Assembly (NCBI GenBank): GCA_902362365.1
Contig: CABIVQ010000005.1
Location: 1 to 64,000 of the forward strand
Source: Clostridiaceae bacterium
GTDB taxonomy: Bacteria; Bacillota; Clostridia; Peptostreptococcales; Peptostreptococcaceae
DNA: 64,000 nucleotides
Reading direction: 5' to 3'
Shown here: positions 17,094 to 26,684 of the stretch, in pieces
Numbering within the stretch: the first letter of the stretch is position 1
Layout of the letters: every line of letters begins with the position of its first letter
The notes under the pieces: model-generated
Databases searched by the model: none
The model's input: only the letters and a program-made list of their open reading frames with translations
Told to the model about the DNA's origin: nothing
Program-made: the position numbers and the translations under genes

Positions 17094-18362
17094 TTAATTA
17101 TCTTTTTGATTGAAAAATGTAACTTTAAAATCAGTATATTCCTCATTGCTGCTTACATTTACTTTTCCATTATTATTTTCTACGATTTCCTTAACTATAT
17201 GCAAGCCATATCCATGACTTCCATCTTCATTAGTCTTTGTAGTGAAGCCTGTATCAAATATACTATCTATTATATTTGGATCTATCTTCGGTCCATTATT
17301 TTTAATACTTATATAAACACTATTAAATATTTTATATGTTTTTATAATTATTAATCCATGACCTTCTAACGCTGTAATTGCATTACTTAAAATATTTGAT
17401 ACTATTTTATGTAATTCATACTCACTAATATTTATTAGATTAGAATCAAACTCCTCATCTACAACTACATGTATATCTTTTAAATCTAATGACTCAACTA
17501 CACTAGATATAATAGAACCTCTATTAGTAATATATTTTACACAAGGTGATACTTCAGTGTTTCCATTTATTATATTTTTTAACATTTCTCCCAATCTATC
17601 ATATTGTTGCATTATATATAAACCATTAATATATGATATTTGAGAACCATAGTCATGCTTTATTTTTTTCAGTTCATTATTTTTAGCAATTAATAAGTTA
17701 TTCAACCTATTAATTTCTTCATATTTCTTGTTCATGCTATTCATATAAACTGAAATGCCTATTATAAATATAACAATCATTAGTATCAATACATTAGTTA
17801 AAGCTACATTAGCCCATCCATTTAATATCATAGAAATACTTGCTATAAAATCCATCGACATAACCAGTATAAAAACAATTCCAAGTGATGCCTTACTTTT
17901 AGTAAGTTTATCATATATTACCTTCACACTATCTTTACTTTTTATAACAAGTAACTCTAAAATCATAGCTGGAATATATATTCCTAATAATCTAGATAAT
18001 TCTACATCATAGATTATATTACTTATTATAGGCCAAAATATACTCGTAACTAAAATAGCTACAATCTGTACTAATAAATATGCTATTGAATAAGCTACTA
18101 ATGCTTTTTTATATACATTCATATAGGTTATACACATTATTATTAGACTCATTATTGTTATTGAAGTAGAAGTCATATTACTGTTTTTAAATATATGTGT
18201 AGCTAAAACAGATGTTACAAATATACTTATACTACTTATAACTAAACTCTTTTTTCCATCTTTATCATCTATATCTTTATTAGTAATCAAAAAATAATAT
18301 GGCAAGTAAGTCATTATAGAAACTTGTATAACAGTATTTAATAAATCAATAAAAAAATTCAT
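17094..18362 (-). CDS. agrC: AgrC-like sensor histidine kinase (GHKL)
   Basis: 422 residues. The first ~200 form about six membrane helices, followed by a coiled linker (NRLNNLLIAKNNELKK) and the dimerisation region with the phospho-accepting His in KIKHDYGSQ near residue 235. The ATPase part has the N-box LHKIVSNILSNAI near 315 and the G-box GSHGYGLHIVKEIV near 388. This order is that of AgrC peptide sensors. It follows agrD by six bases and agrB on the same strand. No agrA response regulator lies downstream, so it is an orphan or signals to a distant regulator. Confidence 0.9.
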   Translation of the reverse strand: MNFFIDLLNTVIQVSIMTYLPYYFLITNKDIDDKDGKKSLVISSISIFVTSVLATHIFKNSNMTSTSITIMSLIIMCITYMNVYKKALVAYSIAYLLVQIVAILVTSIFWPIISNIIYDVELSRLLGIYIPAMILELLVIKSKDSVKVIYDKLTKSKASLGIVFILVMSMDFIASISMILNGWANVALTNVLILMIVIFIIGISVYMNSMNKKYEEINRLNNLLIAKNNELKKIKHDYGSQISYINGLYIMQQYDRLGEMLKNIINGNTEVSPCVKYITNRGSIISSVVESLDLKDIHVVVDEEFDSNLINISEYELHKIVSNILSNAITALEGHGLIIIKTYKIFNSVYISIKNNGPKIDPNIIDSIFDTGFTTKTNEDGSHGYGLHIVKEIVENNNGKVNVSSNEEYTDFKVTFFNQKDN

Positions 18363-18368
18363 TATTAA

Positions 18369-18491
18369 CTATCTTTTTCCTTTTAAGGATTTAGGCATAT
18401 CCTCTACACCTATTGCTACTACAGATGCTGCTCCGCTACCTATTATAAGTATTGACATCATAGACATTAAGCTACCCATTAATTTTTTCAT
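18369..18491 (-). CDS. agrD: AgrD-like autoinducer prepeptide without cysteine
   Basis: 40 residues, start ATG behind GGGGAGGT. Three parts as in AgrD: a hydrophobic/amphipathic leader (MKKLMGSLMSMMSILIIG), a small-residue core (SGAASVVAI) and a charged tail (GVEDMPKSLKGKR) with the Pro-x-Ser-Leu seen in clostridial AgrD tails. It lies exactly between agrB and agrC. No Cys is present; if a cyclic peptide is made it would need a serine lactone, for example Ser23-Val-Val-Ala-Ile27. Assignment rests on position and layout. Confidence 0.72.
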   Translation of the reverse strand: MKKLMGSLMSMMSILIIGSGAASVVAIGVEDMPKSLKGKR

Positions 18492-18957
18492 TATTGTACC
18501 TCCCCATGTTTTTTTGAATTAAACATTAAACAAACATTAATTGTTAATGTCCATGTTATTATATTGCTATAAACTCCATATTTGATTATAAGTATAGAAA
18601 TCATAGGTAAAATTATAGAATTAATTAATGCTATTTTATTATTTTGCTTTATTAAACTTGGTTTTGTTATAGGCATACACTTGTTTACTATAGGTACTTG
18701 ATGATATATGCTAAACATCTCTTTTGTGATGTCTCATGGCCCCCTGTAAACGTTTTTACACGTGACATAGTAAATATAATTAAAACTACCTCTTTAAAAT
18801 ATCCAAGCATAGAAAATACAATTATTATAGTTATAATTTTAACTATCTCATACATCATAACCCTCATGACATACTGTATCTCCTCTGTTTTATCCTGTGT
18901 AAAGTTATTATATTTACATATATCTTCCACAAAATAATCTAATTTTTTTCTCAACAT
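18491..18957 (-). pseudogene. agrB: AgrB-like peptide protease, internally deleted and frameshifted
   Basis: Two overlapping frames make up one AgrB. The first (18957 to about 18700) has the N-terminal helices and FTGGHETSQKRCLAYI, with the catalytic His and Cys seven residues apart as in AgrB. The second, in another frame, resumes at VPIVNKCMPIT, which corresponds to the P-V-x-x-x-NKPI region, and runs through the last two helices. Joined, they give ~155 residues against ~200 for the family, so ~50 residues of central membrane helices are missing as well as the frame. It should not process AgrD. Confidence 0.85.
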
Positions 18958-19307
18958 TCGTGATATTTCCTAATAATCCCCCTATAAAAAGTTTAATCTA
19001 TGTATATATTACCATATTATCTTATTTTTGTGTATTTTTTGCTAAAATTTAATTATATATAAAGTTAAAAATTTAGTATGTGAATTAAAATATACTATTT
19101 TAACTTAAAAAACTTGTATAGTTTTTAATGTGATATAAATCAATTACATTTTTTGGAATAATATTATCATTTCAACGAATAATATGTGTATATGAGCATT
19201 TTTATTGCTTTTTACATTTTTTAATGGTAAAGTATTATGTAATGTATTGTAATTATATATAATTTTAAAATTACATATAATATAAAATCTTACTAGGAGG
19301 TGGACCT
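18958..19307. other. AT-rich divergent intergenic region
   Basis: 350 bases between the leftward agr genes and the rightward DUF4358 gene. It must hold both promoters; candidate TATAAT boxes are many and I cannot choose. GGAGGTG at 19296-19302 serves the rightward gene. No conserved RNA element seen. Confidence 0.5.
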
Positions 19308-19772
19308 ATGAAAAAATTGTTAATTTTATTTTCAGTTTTATTATCAATTGGATTAACTGGATGTACTTCTAAATCTGAGGTTAAAGATGTTTCTGTTGAA
19401 GATATAAAGAAAGCTGTTAATACTGAAACGCTTTTACCTATTACACCAGTTTCAGATACTGATGCCAAAGAATTTTATGCTTTTGAAAATGTAAAGGATA
19501 ATATTAAAGAAGGTTTTGTACTGCAAGCTATGATAAATATAAAATTACAAGATGTAATTGTAGTTAAGACTGATGATGTTGAAAAAGTTAAATCAGCAAT
19601 TGAAGATTATAAAGAAAATTCTTTAAGATCATTTGCTGATGGATATGGTGGAGATGAAAATGCTAAGGCCGTTTCTAATTCTATATTAGGAAATAAAGGT
19701 GACTATGTTTATTTTATAGCTACTTCCAATGCAAAGGATATTGAAGCAAAAATACTTGAATCAATAAAATAA
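19308..19772 (+). CDS. DUF4358 lipoprotein
   Basis: 154 residues. Signal peptide with lipobox LTGC at Cys19, so it is exported and lipid-anchored. The mature domain fits DUF4358: LPITPVSDTDAKEFYAF near residue 43, then VIVVKTDD, a helix AIEDYKENSLRSF and GDYVYFIATSN near the end. Function of the family is unknown. TAGGAGGTGGACCT precedes the ATG. It has its own terminator and precedes the MBOAT gene on the same strand. Confidence 0.85.
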   Translation: MKKLLILFSVLLSIGLTGCTSKSEVKDVSVEDIKKAVNTETLLPITPVSDTDAKEFYAFENVKDNIKEGFVLQAMINIKLQDVIVVKTDDVEKVKSAIEDYKENSLRSFADGYGGDENAKAVSNSILGNKGDYVYFIATSNAKDIEAKILESIK

Positions 19773-19820
19773 TTATATATGAGAAATTAAATTATTAGTT
19801 TTTCATATACAATAAATTTT

Positions 19821-19852
19821 AAAAGGCCTTTTTTAAAAGGTCTTTTATTATA
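19821..19852 (+). terminator. Terminator after DUF4358 gene
   Basis: AAAAGGCC-TTTT-AAAAGGTCTTTT type hairpin with T-run, 50 bases past the stop. A weaker hairpin (GAGAAATTAAATT/AGTTTTTCAT) lies just before it. Confidence 0.6.
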
Positions 19853-19882
19853 TGTTGATTAAAATTGAAAGTTGGTGATATA

Positions 19883-21259
19883 TTGGTTTTTAGTAGTATA
19901 ACATTCTTATTTTATTTTTTACCCTTAGTATTAACTTGTTATTTTTTATCTCCTTATAAATTTAAAAATCTTACTCTTCTAGTTTTTAGCTTAATTTTTT
20001 ACTCTTATGGAGAACCTATGTACATATTTATTATGATATTTTCATGTATTGTTGATTACATACATGCTTTAATAATAGATAAAAATAGGGGAACTTTTAA
20101 GGCTAAACTTGCGTTAATTTCATCTATTTTTATAAACTTAAGTTTACTTGTATTTTTCAAATACAGTGATTTTATTATATCTATTTTAAATAACTCTTTA
20201 AATACAAATATACCTTTACTCCAAATAACTCTTCCTATAGGAATTAGTTTTTATACATTTCAGACGATGTCATACACTATAGATGTTTATAGAAATGATG
20301 CACAAGTTCAGAAAAATATTATTTCTCTAGGAACTTTTGTTACATTATTTCCTCAGCTTGTAGCAGGTCCAATAGTTAGATACTCTGATATAAGCAAAGA
20401 TTTAAATCATAGAACTCATAATGTAGATAAGGTGTATGAAGGTATCTATAGATTTATAATTGGTTTATCTAAAAAAATAATACTTGCTAATAACCTTGGA
20501 ATTATTTGGATTAGTATAAAAACTACTCCTTTTAATTCACTTTCAAACTTAACTGCTTGGCTTGGAATTATATGTTTTACACTTCAGATATACTTTGACT
20601 TTTCAGGGTACTCTGATATGGCAATAGGCCTTGGTAAAATTTTTGGATTTGAGTTTTTAGAGAACTTTAATTTTCCATATATATCAAAATCAATTACTGA
20701 GTTTTGGAGAAGATGGCATATTTCTTTAGGAATTTGGTTTAGAGATTATGTATACATTCCTCTTGGTGGAAATAGATGTAAGAAATCTAGGTGGTTTTTT
20801 AATATCTTCGTTGTTTGGTTTTTAACTGGAATTTGGCATGGTGCTGACTTTAATTTCATTTTATGGGGACTTTACTTTGGGTTTATTTTAATTTTAGAAA
20901 AACTATTTTTACTTAAAATACTTGATAATACCCCTAAGTTCTTAAGACATTTATATGTTTTATTTTTAGTAATAATCGGCTTTGTTATATTTGATATTAC
21001 AAACCTTAAAGATATTTTTAATTATTTAAATGCTATGTTTAATATAAGTAATCCTTTTGTCGATAAGCAATTTTATTATTACTTAGTTCCTAATATATTA
21101 CTTTTAATGTTTTCTATAATAGCTTCAACACCTATTATAAAAAATATATTAGATAAAAATATGTATGTTAGATTTATAGTTTTAATATTTGGTTTTATTA
21201 TTTCTTGTTCATTTTTAGTGGATTCTTCATTTAATCCATTTTTATATTTTAGATTTTAA
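19883..21259 (+). CDS. MBOAT family O-acyltransferase (AlgI/DltB-like)
   Basis: 458 residues from TTG at 19883, chosen because family members begin MVFSS-TFLFYFLP and GGTGAT lies seven bases upstream. About 11 membrane helices. The MBOAT signatures are FWRRWHISLGIWFRDYVYIPLGG near residue 275 (cut here as FWRRWHISLG and YVYIPLGG) and the catalytic His in TGIWHGADFNFILWG near 315. It moves acetyl groups across the membrane to an exported polymer. The DHHW gene follows by 17 bases and is its usual partner. The acceptor, wall polymer or exopolysaccharide, is not shown. Confidence 0.92.
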   Translation: MVFSSITFLFYFLPLVLTCYFLSPYKFKNLTLLVFSLIFYSYGEPMYIFIMIFSCIVDYIHALIIDKNRGTFKAKLALISSIFINLSLLVFFKYSDFIISILNNSLNTNIPLLQITLPIGISFYTFQTMSYTIDVYRNDAQVQKNIISLGTFVTLFPQLVAGPIVRYSDISKDLNHRTHNVDKVYEGIYRFIIGLSKKIILANNLGIIWISIKTTPFNSLSNLTAWLGIICFTLQIYFDFSGYSDMAIGLGKIFGFEFLENFNFPYISKSITEFWRRWHISLGIWFRDYVYIPLGGNRCKKSRWFFNIFVVWFLTGIWHGADFNFILWGLYFGFILILEKLFLLKILDNTPKFLRHLYVLFLVIIGFVIFDITNLKDIFNYLNAMFNISNPFVDKQFYYYLVPNILLLMFSIIASTPIIKNILDKNMYVRFIVLIFGFIISCSFLVDSSFNPFLYFRF

Positions 21260-21276
21260 AGAAAGGGTAATAATTT

Positions 21277-22446
21277 ATGAATAAAAAATTAGCTTTTAAC
21301 AACTTAATGTCAAAAAATTTTAAATCTAATCTTTTAAAATATATTACTATTATATTTTTCTTAGGATCTATTTTTATAGTTCCTATTATTACTCTATCTT
21401 CTCCTGATAAAAAAATAAGTGAAATTGAAAATAAAATACTAACTCAATTCCCTGAGTTTTCTCTTTCTAGCATAAAAAGTAAAAGGTTCATGAAAAACTT
21501 TGATAATTATACTTCAGATCAATTTCCTTTTAGAACAGATTTTATTAAACTGAAAAACATGTACAGTTATACCATTGGAAATCGTGAATTTCGAGATATT
21601 TATATAGGTAAAAATGGTCGTCTTATGGAAAAGTTTATATTTAATAAAGATATTATAGATAAAAATATTTTCAAGGTATCAAATATGTCTAGATATCTTC
21701 ATGATAATTATAATATTAAATCTAAATTAATGATAATACCTACATCAATAGCATTTTATGAAGATTTGCTTCCTTCTTGGTCATATAATGATAGTCAAAA
21801 AACTACACTTAATTATATTGAAGAAAATATAAATTCTAATTTAGATAAACTTAGTTTTTATACTCCTTATGATGTACTAAGTAAAAATAAAGATAAATAT
21901 ATATACTTTAATACTGATCATCACTGGACACAACTTGGTTCTAAAATAGCTTATGATAATATGTATAATAATTTAGATAATGAATTATATGATGATTATG
22001 ATAAAGTTGCAGATAATTTTTATGGAACCTATTATTCAAAAGTAATATTACCTAAAATAAAAGGTGATAGTATATATTCTTATAAAAATTATAACAACTT
22101 TAAAATGACTATGGATTTTAGTGAAACTTTTAATACCCTTTATGATGAAAGTAAATTAAATGGTAAAAACAAGTATCAATATTTCCTTCACGGTGACCCT
22201 GGGTTTTCAGTTATTGAAGGAAATTCAAGTAAACCTAATGAGATATTAATTTTTAAGGATTCTTATGCTCATAGTTTTATACCTTTTTTAACTAATGATT
22301 ATAGTAGAATTCATGTTGTAGATCCAAGGTACTACTCTTTAGATATTGATGATTATTTAAATAATAATAAAAATATTAAAGAAGTACTTTTTATTAATAA
22401 TTTGCAAACATTTAATTCTGAGGAGATATATAAGAAATTGAAATAA
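21277..22446 (+). CDS. DHHW family AlgJ/AlgX-like acetylation protein
   Basis: 389 residues, with one N-terminal membrane helix (about residues 22-42) placing the rest outside. The conserved NTDHHWTQLGSKIAYD near residue 212 gives the Asp-His pair, and FKDSYAHSFIPFL near 327 supplies the Ser, as in SGNH-like acetyltransferases. The early segment DNYTSDQFPFR is also typical. It likely receives acetyl groups from the MBOAT protein encoded just upstream and transfers them to a surface polysaccharide. Confidence 0.9.
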   Translation: MNKKLAFNNLMSKNFKSNLLKYITIIFFLGSIFIVPIITLSSPDKKISEIENKILTQFPEFSLSSIKSKRFMKNFDNYTSDQFPFRTDFIKLKNMYSYTIGNREFRDIYIGKNGRLMEKFIFNKDIIDKNIFKVSNMSRYLHDNYNIKSKLMIIPTSIAFYEDLLPSWSYNDSQKTTLNYIEENINSNLDKLSFYTPYDVLSKNKDKYIYFNTDHHWTQLGSKIAYDNMYNNLDNELYDDYDKVADNFYGTYYSKVILPKIKGDSIYSYKNYNNFKMTMDFSETFNTLYDESKLNGKNKYQYFLHGDPGFSVIEGNSSKPNEILIFKDSYAHSFIPFLTNDYSRIHVVDPRYYSLDIDDYLNNNKNIKEVLFINNLQTFNSEEIYKKLK

Positions 22447-22453
22447 TACAAAG

Positions 22454-22490
22454 TAATACCCTACATCATAAAAAACGACGTAGGGTATTA
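22454..22490. terminator. CCTACRTC-type bidirectional terminator
   Basis: TAATACCCTAC and GTAGGGTATTA are perfect arms, between convergent genes. 36 of 37 bases are identical to 26614-26650. Confidence 0.85.
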
Positions 22491-22519
22491 TTTATCATAT
22501 TCAACTATTCTACTTACTA

Positions 22520-23188
22520 TTAAATAATTCCCAATCTATTTTTTATCTTAGGTAAGATTTGTGAAAATACAGAATAAAAATTCTCTCCTTCTTTCACCTC
22601 AATACAATAACAGTTATCTAATATAACTTTATTAATTTCTTCCAATTCTTTTTCATCTCTCACAAACTTCAAACGGAAAGTTAATGCTTTAATAAATTTA
22701 TGCCACTCTAAAATAAACTGTTTATTATCATCATAGTTTTCAATCCCTAGCCATTTATCTACCTTTACATCTTTCAAATCTTTTTTAGGGCAATTCCCTA
22801 CCTGTAAAAAGTACTTAAAATCATCATCTTTATACACTCTTCCAAGAGGAAATAAACGACAAATATTTGGACGCTTAGAATGAATTATACATCTACCTTC
22901 TTTATTTAAAAAACTACATCTTTTATTATCATCCTGCATCTTTAAATATGGTAATGAAATTTTGTTATTGTTACGTAATTCAATCTTACTACCTAGTAAT
23001 TCATAAAATCCTACACCTAAGTGATTCACCATTTCATATACATCAAAAGGTGTAAGAACTACTAGTTCTCCAACATCACAGCAACAATCATTGCATCCAT
23101 CACAGCCACATGTATCTACTTTTACGGTATCTTCAATATCATATAATTTTCCATCTGATATTTCTTCTAGTATGTTTATAGATTTCAT
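22520..23188 (-). CDS. YkgJ-type cysteine-rich Fe/Zn-binding protein
   Basis: 222 residues. The CxxC-rich N-terminus (CGCDGCNDCCCD near residue 27), the middle CSFLNKEGRCIIHSKRPNICRLFP near 106-129 (key residues C, C, H, RP, C, FP) and GNCPK near 143 match the YkgJ family of predicted metal-chelating proteins (eight-cysteine cluster). Biochemical role is unproven. ATG lies behind a weak GAGGATGAG. Convergent with the DHHW gene. Confidence 0.85.
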   Translation of the reverse strand: MKSINILEEISDGKLYDIEDTVKVDTCGCDGCNDCCCDVGELVVLTPFDVYEMVNHLGVGFYELLGSKIELRNNNKISLPYLKMQDDNKRCSFLNKEGRCIIHSKRPNICRLFPLGRVYKDDDFKYFLQVGNCPKKDLKDVKVDKWLGIENYDDNKQFILEWHKFIKALTFRLKFVRDEKELEEINKVILDNCYCIEVKEGENFYSVFSQILPKIKNRLGII

Positions 23189-23286
23189 ATATTTCTCATC
23201 CTCATTTATTACTTATATTTTGTTAAATTACTTAATCCTGTAATATTATACTAAAATTTTTCTCATATTTTAATATGTTTATATCA

Positions 23287-23415
23287 TAAACTTCCTAGAT
23301 ATAGCCTTATAATCTCCATTAAATTCTTCATTTTTAGAAGCTTTTTCAGATATATATTTTAATAACCTTACCGCTTCTGGTATGCCTGCACTATTAGCTC
23401 TTCTTATATATTAAT
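23287..23415 (-). pseudogene. Fragment related to the Mor-type regulators
   Basis: About 40 codons ending EEFNGDYKAISRKFMI before a stop. The segment EFNGDYK-I-RKF and its DNA (CTCCATTAAA, CTTCCTAG) match the C-terminal part of the intact regulator at 39778. Preceding codons (GIPEAVRLLKYISEKAS) do not match, so it may be a hybrid. Only this is seen in the gap 23189-23511. Confidence 0.5.
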
Positions 23416-23511
23416 ATAATCATATCAACTATCTATTTTTATGATTTATTTGTTATCTATGTTGTATAGTACTAAATTTAAGTACTAATATATACTTATA
23501 TAGCATTACTC

Positions 23512-24774
23512 TTAAGTATTATTTTCTACAATACACTTTAGGGTATTTATAGCTTTCTCTTCATCATCAAGACATACAGTATACACCCTTATCTTTTTAT
23601 CTTTATTTTCATCTAAATACCAAGACTCTAAATACTCATAACTTTCATTACCTGAACTAGGATATAATAAAATAGCACTTTTAGAATCTTTATACCTAGT
23701 TAAATAAGCATACATCTGATAAAAATCATCTCTTTTCACACCATATCTATTTAAGTTTTTATCAATATTTTTCCATTTAGTATCTATAATTAACTCTTCC
23801 TTACCATCAACCTCTATAACAATATCTGGTTTAAGTGAAAATATATCTCTATCAGTTTTTTCATTTTTCAATAACTTATACTTACTATGTTGAGAGTAAA
23901 CATTATATTTATTTAAATTTAATCTAAGTAAATTAGTTATATATTTTTCATATACATCATTCATCTCAAACAATATGGCAAAGGATTTATCATCGCCTTT
24001 GTTTCCAATAGATGAAAATCCATTTAAAAGCATCTTCGCTAATAATAAACTTGGCTCAAATCTAGAATTTAGCCTATTAAACTTATAATCTAATATCTTT
24101 TTATTATTCACATCAATATATCCAACTTCAGAAAATACCACATTTATATGACTTAATATCTTTAAAGTTTCTGAGCTTTTTATATTTCTAATAATCTTTT
24201 TTATACAAGTATTAAATATCTGATTTAATGTATTATCTATAGAGAACTCTTCAAATTTACAAAATACATCACACCTGCATCTAGATATATTTTTAATATG
24301 CTCTTTAACTAGTATACTTCCCTTTAAAGCTTTACTATTTTCTTCTACATTAACATACTCTAAATACGGTCCTCTCATCAGCTGACTCTGAAGAGTTTTA
24401 GAAAATATTAATGCTAATATTTCTTCTAAATTCATTTTATATATACTAATCATACCTAAGTCTGAATAATTAAAATTTATTATTCCACTTTTATTAAGCA
24501 TATTAAGCAAAGCTTTTCTGCTACCTTCATAGTCATTTCTATTTATATCAATCTTAGGTAATATCTCTATAGAAACAGTTGATAACTTTATAAATCCAAC
24601 ATAGTTTATAAAAAGTACACTATCTCTTGACCATATTATATTAGTCTTATCCAACCTTTGACTTTCTATATATCTATTAAGTTCATCAGCTTCTTTGTAT
24701 GTTATTGATGTAGTTGACTCTTCTTTTGTAATTTTAAGTTTATCATTACATTCATAAATAGTTATATGTCTCAT
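23512..24774 (-). CDS. mcrC: McrC nuclease subunit of McrBC
   Basis: 420 residues from ATG at 24774, chosen over 24789 because GAGGAAT at the end of mcrB gives a ribosome-binding site; either way it overlaps or abuts the mcrB stop. It holds the PD-(D/E)xK nuclease: PDIVIEVDGKEELIIDTKWK, with Asp, Asp and Lys, near residue 330. Earlier, LNQIFNTCIKKI and the FEMNDVYEKYI segment are family-typical. With McrB it forms the methylation-dependent restriction complex that cuts modified DNA. Confidence 0.93.
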   Translation of the reverse strand: MRHITIYECNDKLKITKEESTTSITYKEADELNRYIESQRLDKTNIIWSRDSVLFINYVGFIKLSTVSIEILPKIDINRNDYEGSRKALLNMLNKSGIINFNYSDLGMISIYKMNLEEILALIFSKTLQSQLMRGPYLEYVNVEENSKALKGSILVKEHIKNISRCRCDVFCKFEEFSIDNTLNQIFNTCIKKIIRNIKSSETLKILSHINVVFSEVGYIDVNNKKILDYKFNRLNSRFEPSLLLAKMLLNGFSSIGNKGDDKSFAILFEMNDVYEKYITNLLRLNLNKYNVYSQHSKYKLLKNEKTDRDIFSLKPDIVIEVDGKEELIIDTKWKNIDKNLNRYGVKRDDFYQMYAYLTRYKDSKSAILLYPSSGNESYEYLESWYLDENKDKKIRVYTVCLDDEEKAINTLKCIVENNT

Positions 24775-24778
24775 AGAA

Positions 24779-26536
24779 CTATTCCTCATTTGGTAAGTTT
24801 GTATTACTATCTAAAGTTTCATCTTTTATTTCTTCATATATCCTTATAAAAGCTTTTTTATTAGGTCTTTCTACCACACTGTACTTAACTTGATCTGGAT
24901 ACATAAAACCTTGATTACTTTTAAACAAACTACTTGCTTTAATAATTGATTTATTTAATAAGTAGTCGCTATTTCCAATCTTCCCACTTCCCCCTAGTAT
25001 CATATCTATTTTTTCAAAATCATCATAGAAATACTCTTGAAGTAATGGAATAACCTTATTTTTCATAATTAATACAAGATCTTCAAAACTTAAATTTTCT
25101 TTTATAAAATATGCATGTCCTATTTTATGATCTCTATCAAGTAAAAACTCAATCCTATCATTTATAGTTTTTAATAACTTAGATACATTTATCCCTTCTA
25201 TATCCTTTGAAAGTAATTCTTCATTAGGCATATACTCTATAAAGTCAAATCTTCTTCTAAGTGCAGTATCTAAAAGTGCAATTGATCTATCTGCTGTATT
25301 CATAGTTCCTATTATGTATAAATTATTTGGTACTCCAAAAGATTCATTAGAGTATGGAAGAGTTACTTTTAATTCATTTTTTTCTCCTATTCTCTTATCT
25401 TCTTCTATAAGCGTTATAAGCTCTCCAAATATTTTAGATATATTACCTCTGTTTATTTCATCTATTATAAGTACATAGTTTTTAGCTTTATTTTCTAATG
25501 GATTATACGATATAAGTTCTTTTTGTGATTTGGTAGATGCATTTTCACATAATTGTTTAAATATACCATCCTTTGGAGTAAATCCTCCACTACCATCACT
25601 TCTTAAACCTTCTACAAAATCTTCATATGAATATGATTGGTGGAAGGTACAAAATCCTATTAGTCCGTCCTCTTTTATCTTATTAAATTCTTTTACTACT
25701 TCATCTCTTTTAGTAGGGTCATTTATAATATCTTTATACTTTTCATAATCTATTATTTCTAAAGCTTTATTACAAACATTATAAGTCTTTCCTGTCCCTG
25801 GAGGACCATATAATATTATATTCTTCGGACTATTATTATTTTTAGTTGTATTTATATCTACTTCCTCCCCTTCTTGTACTGCTATTTCATAGTATTTCTT
25901 TAGTTTATTTACAGTATCTTTCATAATGTTTATTACATCATCTGTAGAGTGATTTTTTACATATTCATAATCTATTGTTTTACCTATTTGGATTTTATTT
26001 GCTTTTCTTTCTTTTACTTCTTGTATATATTCTTTTATACTTTCTTTACTTAGGTCCTCTAAGCTTATATCTTTATTCCTAGTTCCAAAGTATTCAAAAT
26101 CTTCTTCTGCAACATTAAGATAATCTAAAAATCTATTATGTCTTATGTAATCATCTTTATTACTATCTTCCCCTCTAATTTCTAAACTCAATCTAAATCT
26201 AATTTTATCATCTTCTTTTTCTGCAAAAACTGATATACTACTTGATAAATTAGTTTTATCTTTACGTTTTATCTCAGCCCACAAGTAGTTTCTTACATAT
26301 CTATTACTTCCATCTAGCCACTTTGAAGATACTTTTTTCTTATAATTTTCATCTTCTAAATGCGTACACATATCTTTAAATAAAGATAATGCATTTTGAC
26401 CTTTAGACTTTAAATTTTCTAGCCTTACTTTTTCTATTTTATCAGTTTCATTTGCTGGATTTCTATATGGCTTATTTGAATAGTCTTTTAAAAACTCTAG
26501 TATTTCTATTAATCTGTCTTGTTCAAATTGCTTCAC
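24779..26536 (-). CDS. mcrB: McrB-type AAA+ GTPase of McrBC
   Basis: 585 residues from GTG at 26536, chosen because AGGGGAG sits six bases upstream; a TTG at 26587 has none. The N-terminal ~200 residues are the DNA-reading part and match no recognised modified-base domain by eye. Walker A is YGPPGTGKTY near residue 245, Walker B VLIIDEINRGNISKIFGEL near 360, and the family signature MNTADRSIALLDTALRRRF near 415. It translocates DNA and activates McrC, encoded directly downstream. Confidence 0.93.
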   Translation of the reverse strand: MKQFEQDRLIEILEFLKDYSNKPYRNPANETDKIEKVRLENLKSKGQNALSLFKDMCTHLEDENYKKKVSSKWLDGSNRYVRNYLWAEIKRKDKTNLSSSISVFAEKEDDKIRFRLSLEIRGEDSNKDDYIRHNRFLDYLNVAEEDFEYFGTRNKDISLEDLSKESIKEYIQEVKERKANKIQIGKTIDYEYVKNHSTDDVINIMKDTVNKLKKYYEIAVQEGEEVDINTTKNNNSPKNIILYGPPGTGKTYNVCNKALEIIDYEKYKDIINDPTKRDEVVKEFNKIKEDGLIGFCTFHQSYSYEDFVEGLRSDGSGGFTPKDGIFKQLCENASTKSQKELISYNPLENKAKNYVLIIDEINRGNISKIFGELITLIEEDKRIGEKNELKVTLPYSNESFGVPNNLYIIGTMNTADRSIALLDTALRRRFDFIEYMPNEELLSKDIEGINVSKLLKTINDRIEFLLDRDHKIGHAYFIKENLSFEDLVLIMKNKVIPLLQEYFYDDFEKIDMILGGSGKIGNSDYLLNKSIIKASSLFKSNQGFMYPDQVKYSVVERPNKKAFIRIYEEIKDETLDSNTNLPNEE

Positions 26537-26613
26537 ATTAATCTCCCCTAATCTTTGTCTATCGTTTATATTGTAATTATATGACAAATTTCATTGTATT
26601 TAAATATATTATA

Positions 26614-26650
26614 TAATATCCTACATCATAAAAAACGACGTAGGGTATTA
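26614..26650. terminator. CCTACRTC-type terminator, twin of 22454
   Basis: TAATATCCTAC...GTAGGGTATTA hairpin between the mrr pseudogene and mcrB; nearly identical to 22454-22490. Confidence 0.75.
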
Positions 26651-26653
26651 TAT

Positions 26654-26682
26654 TAAAAAGCTAGCCATATCGGCTAGCTTAA
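26654..26682 (-). terminator. GCTAGC-type terminator after mrr
   Basis: TTAAAAAGCTAGCC/GGCTAGCTTAA hairpin immediately past the mrr stop at 26685. Confidence 0.7.
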
Positions 26683-26684
26683 TA

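Noticed and set aside
18698-18937. Plus-strand open frame of 79 codons across the agrB break
   Set aside because: Shadow of agrB; no ribosome-binding site and no protein-like features.
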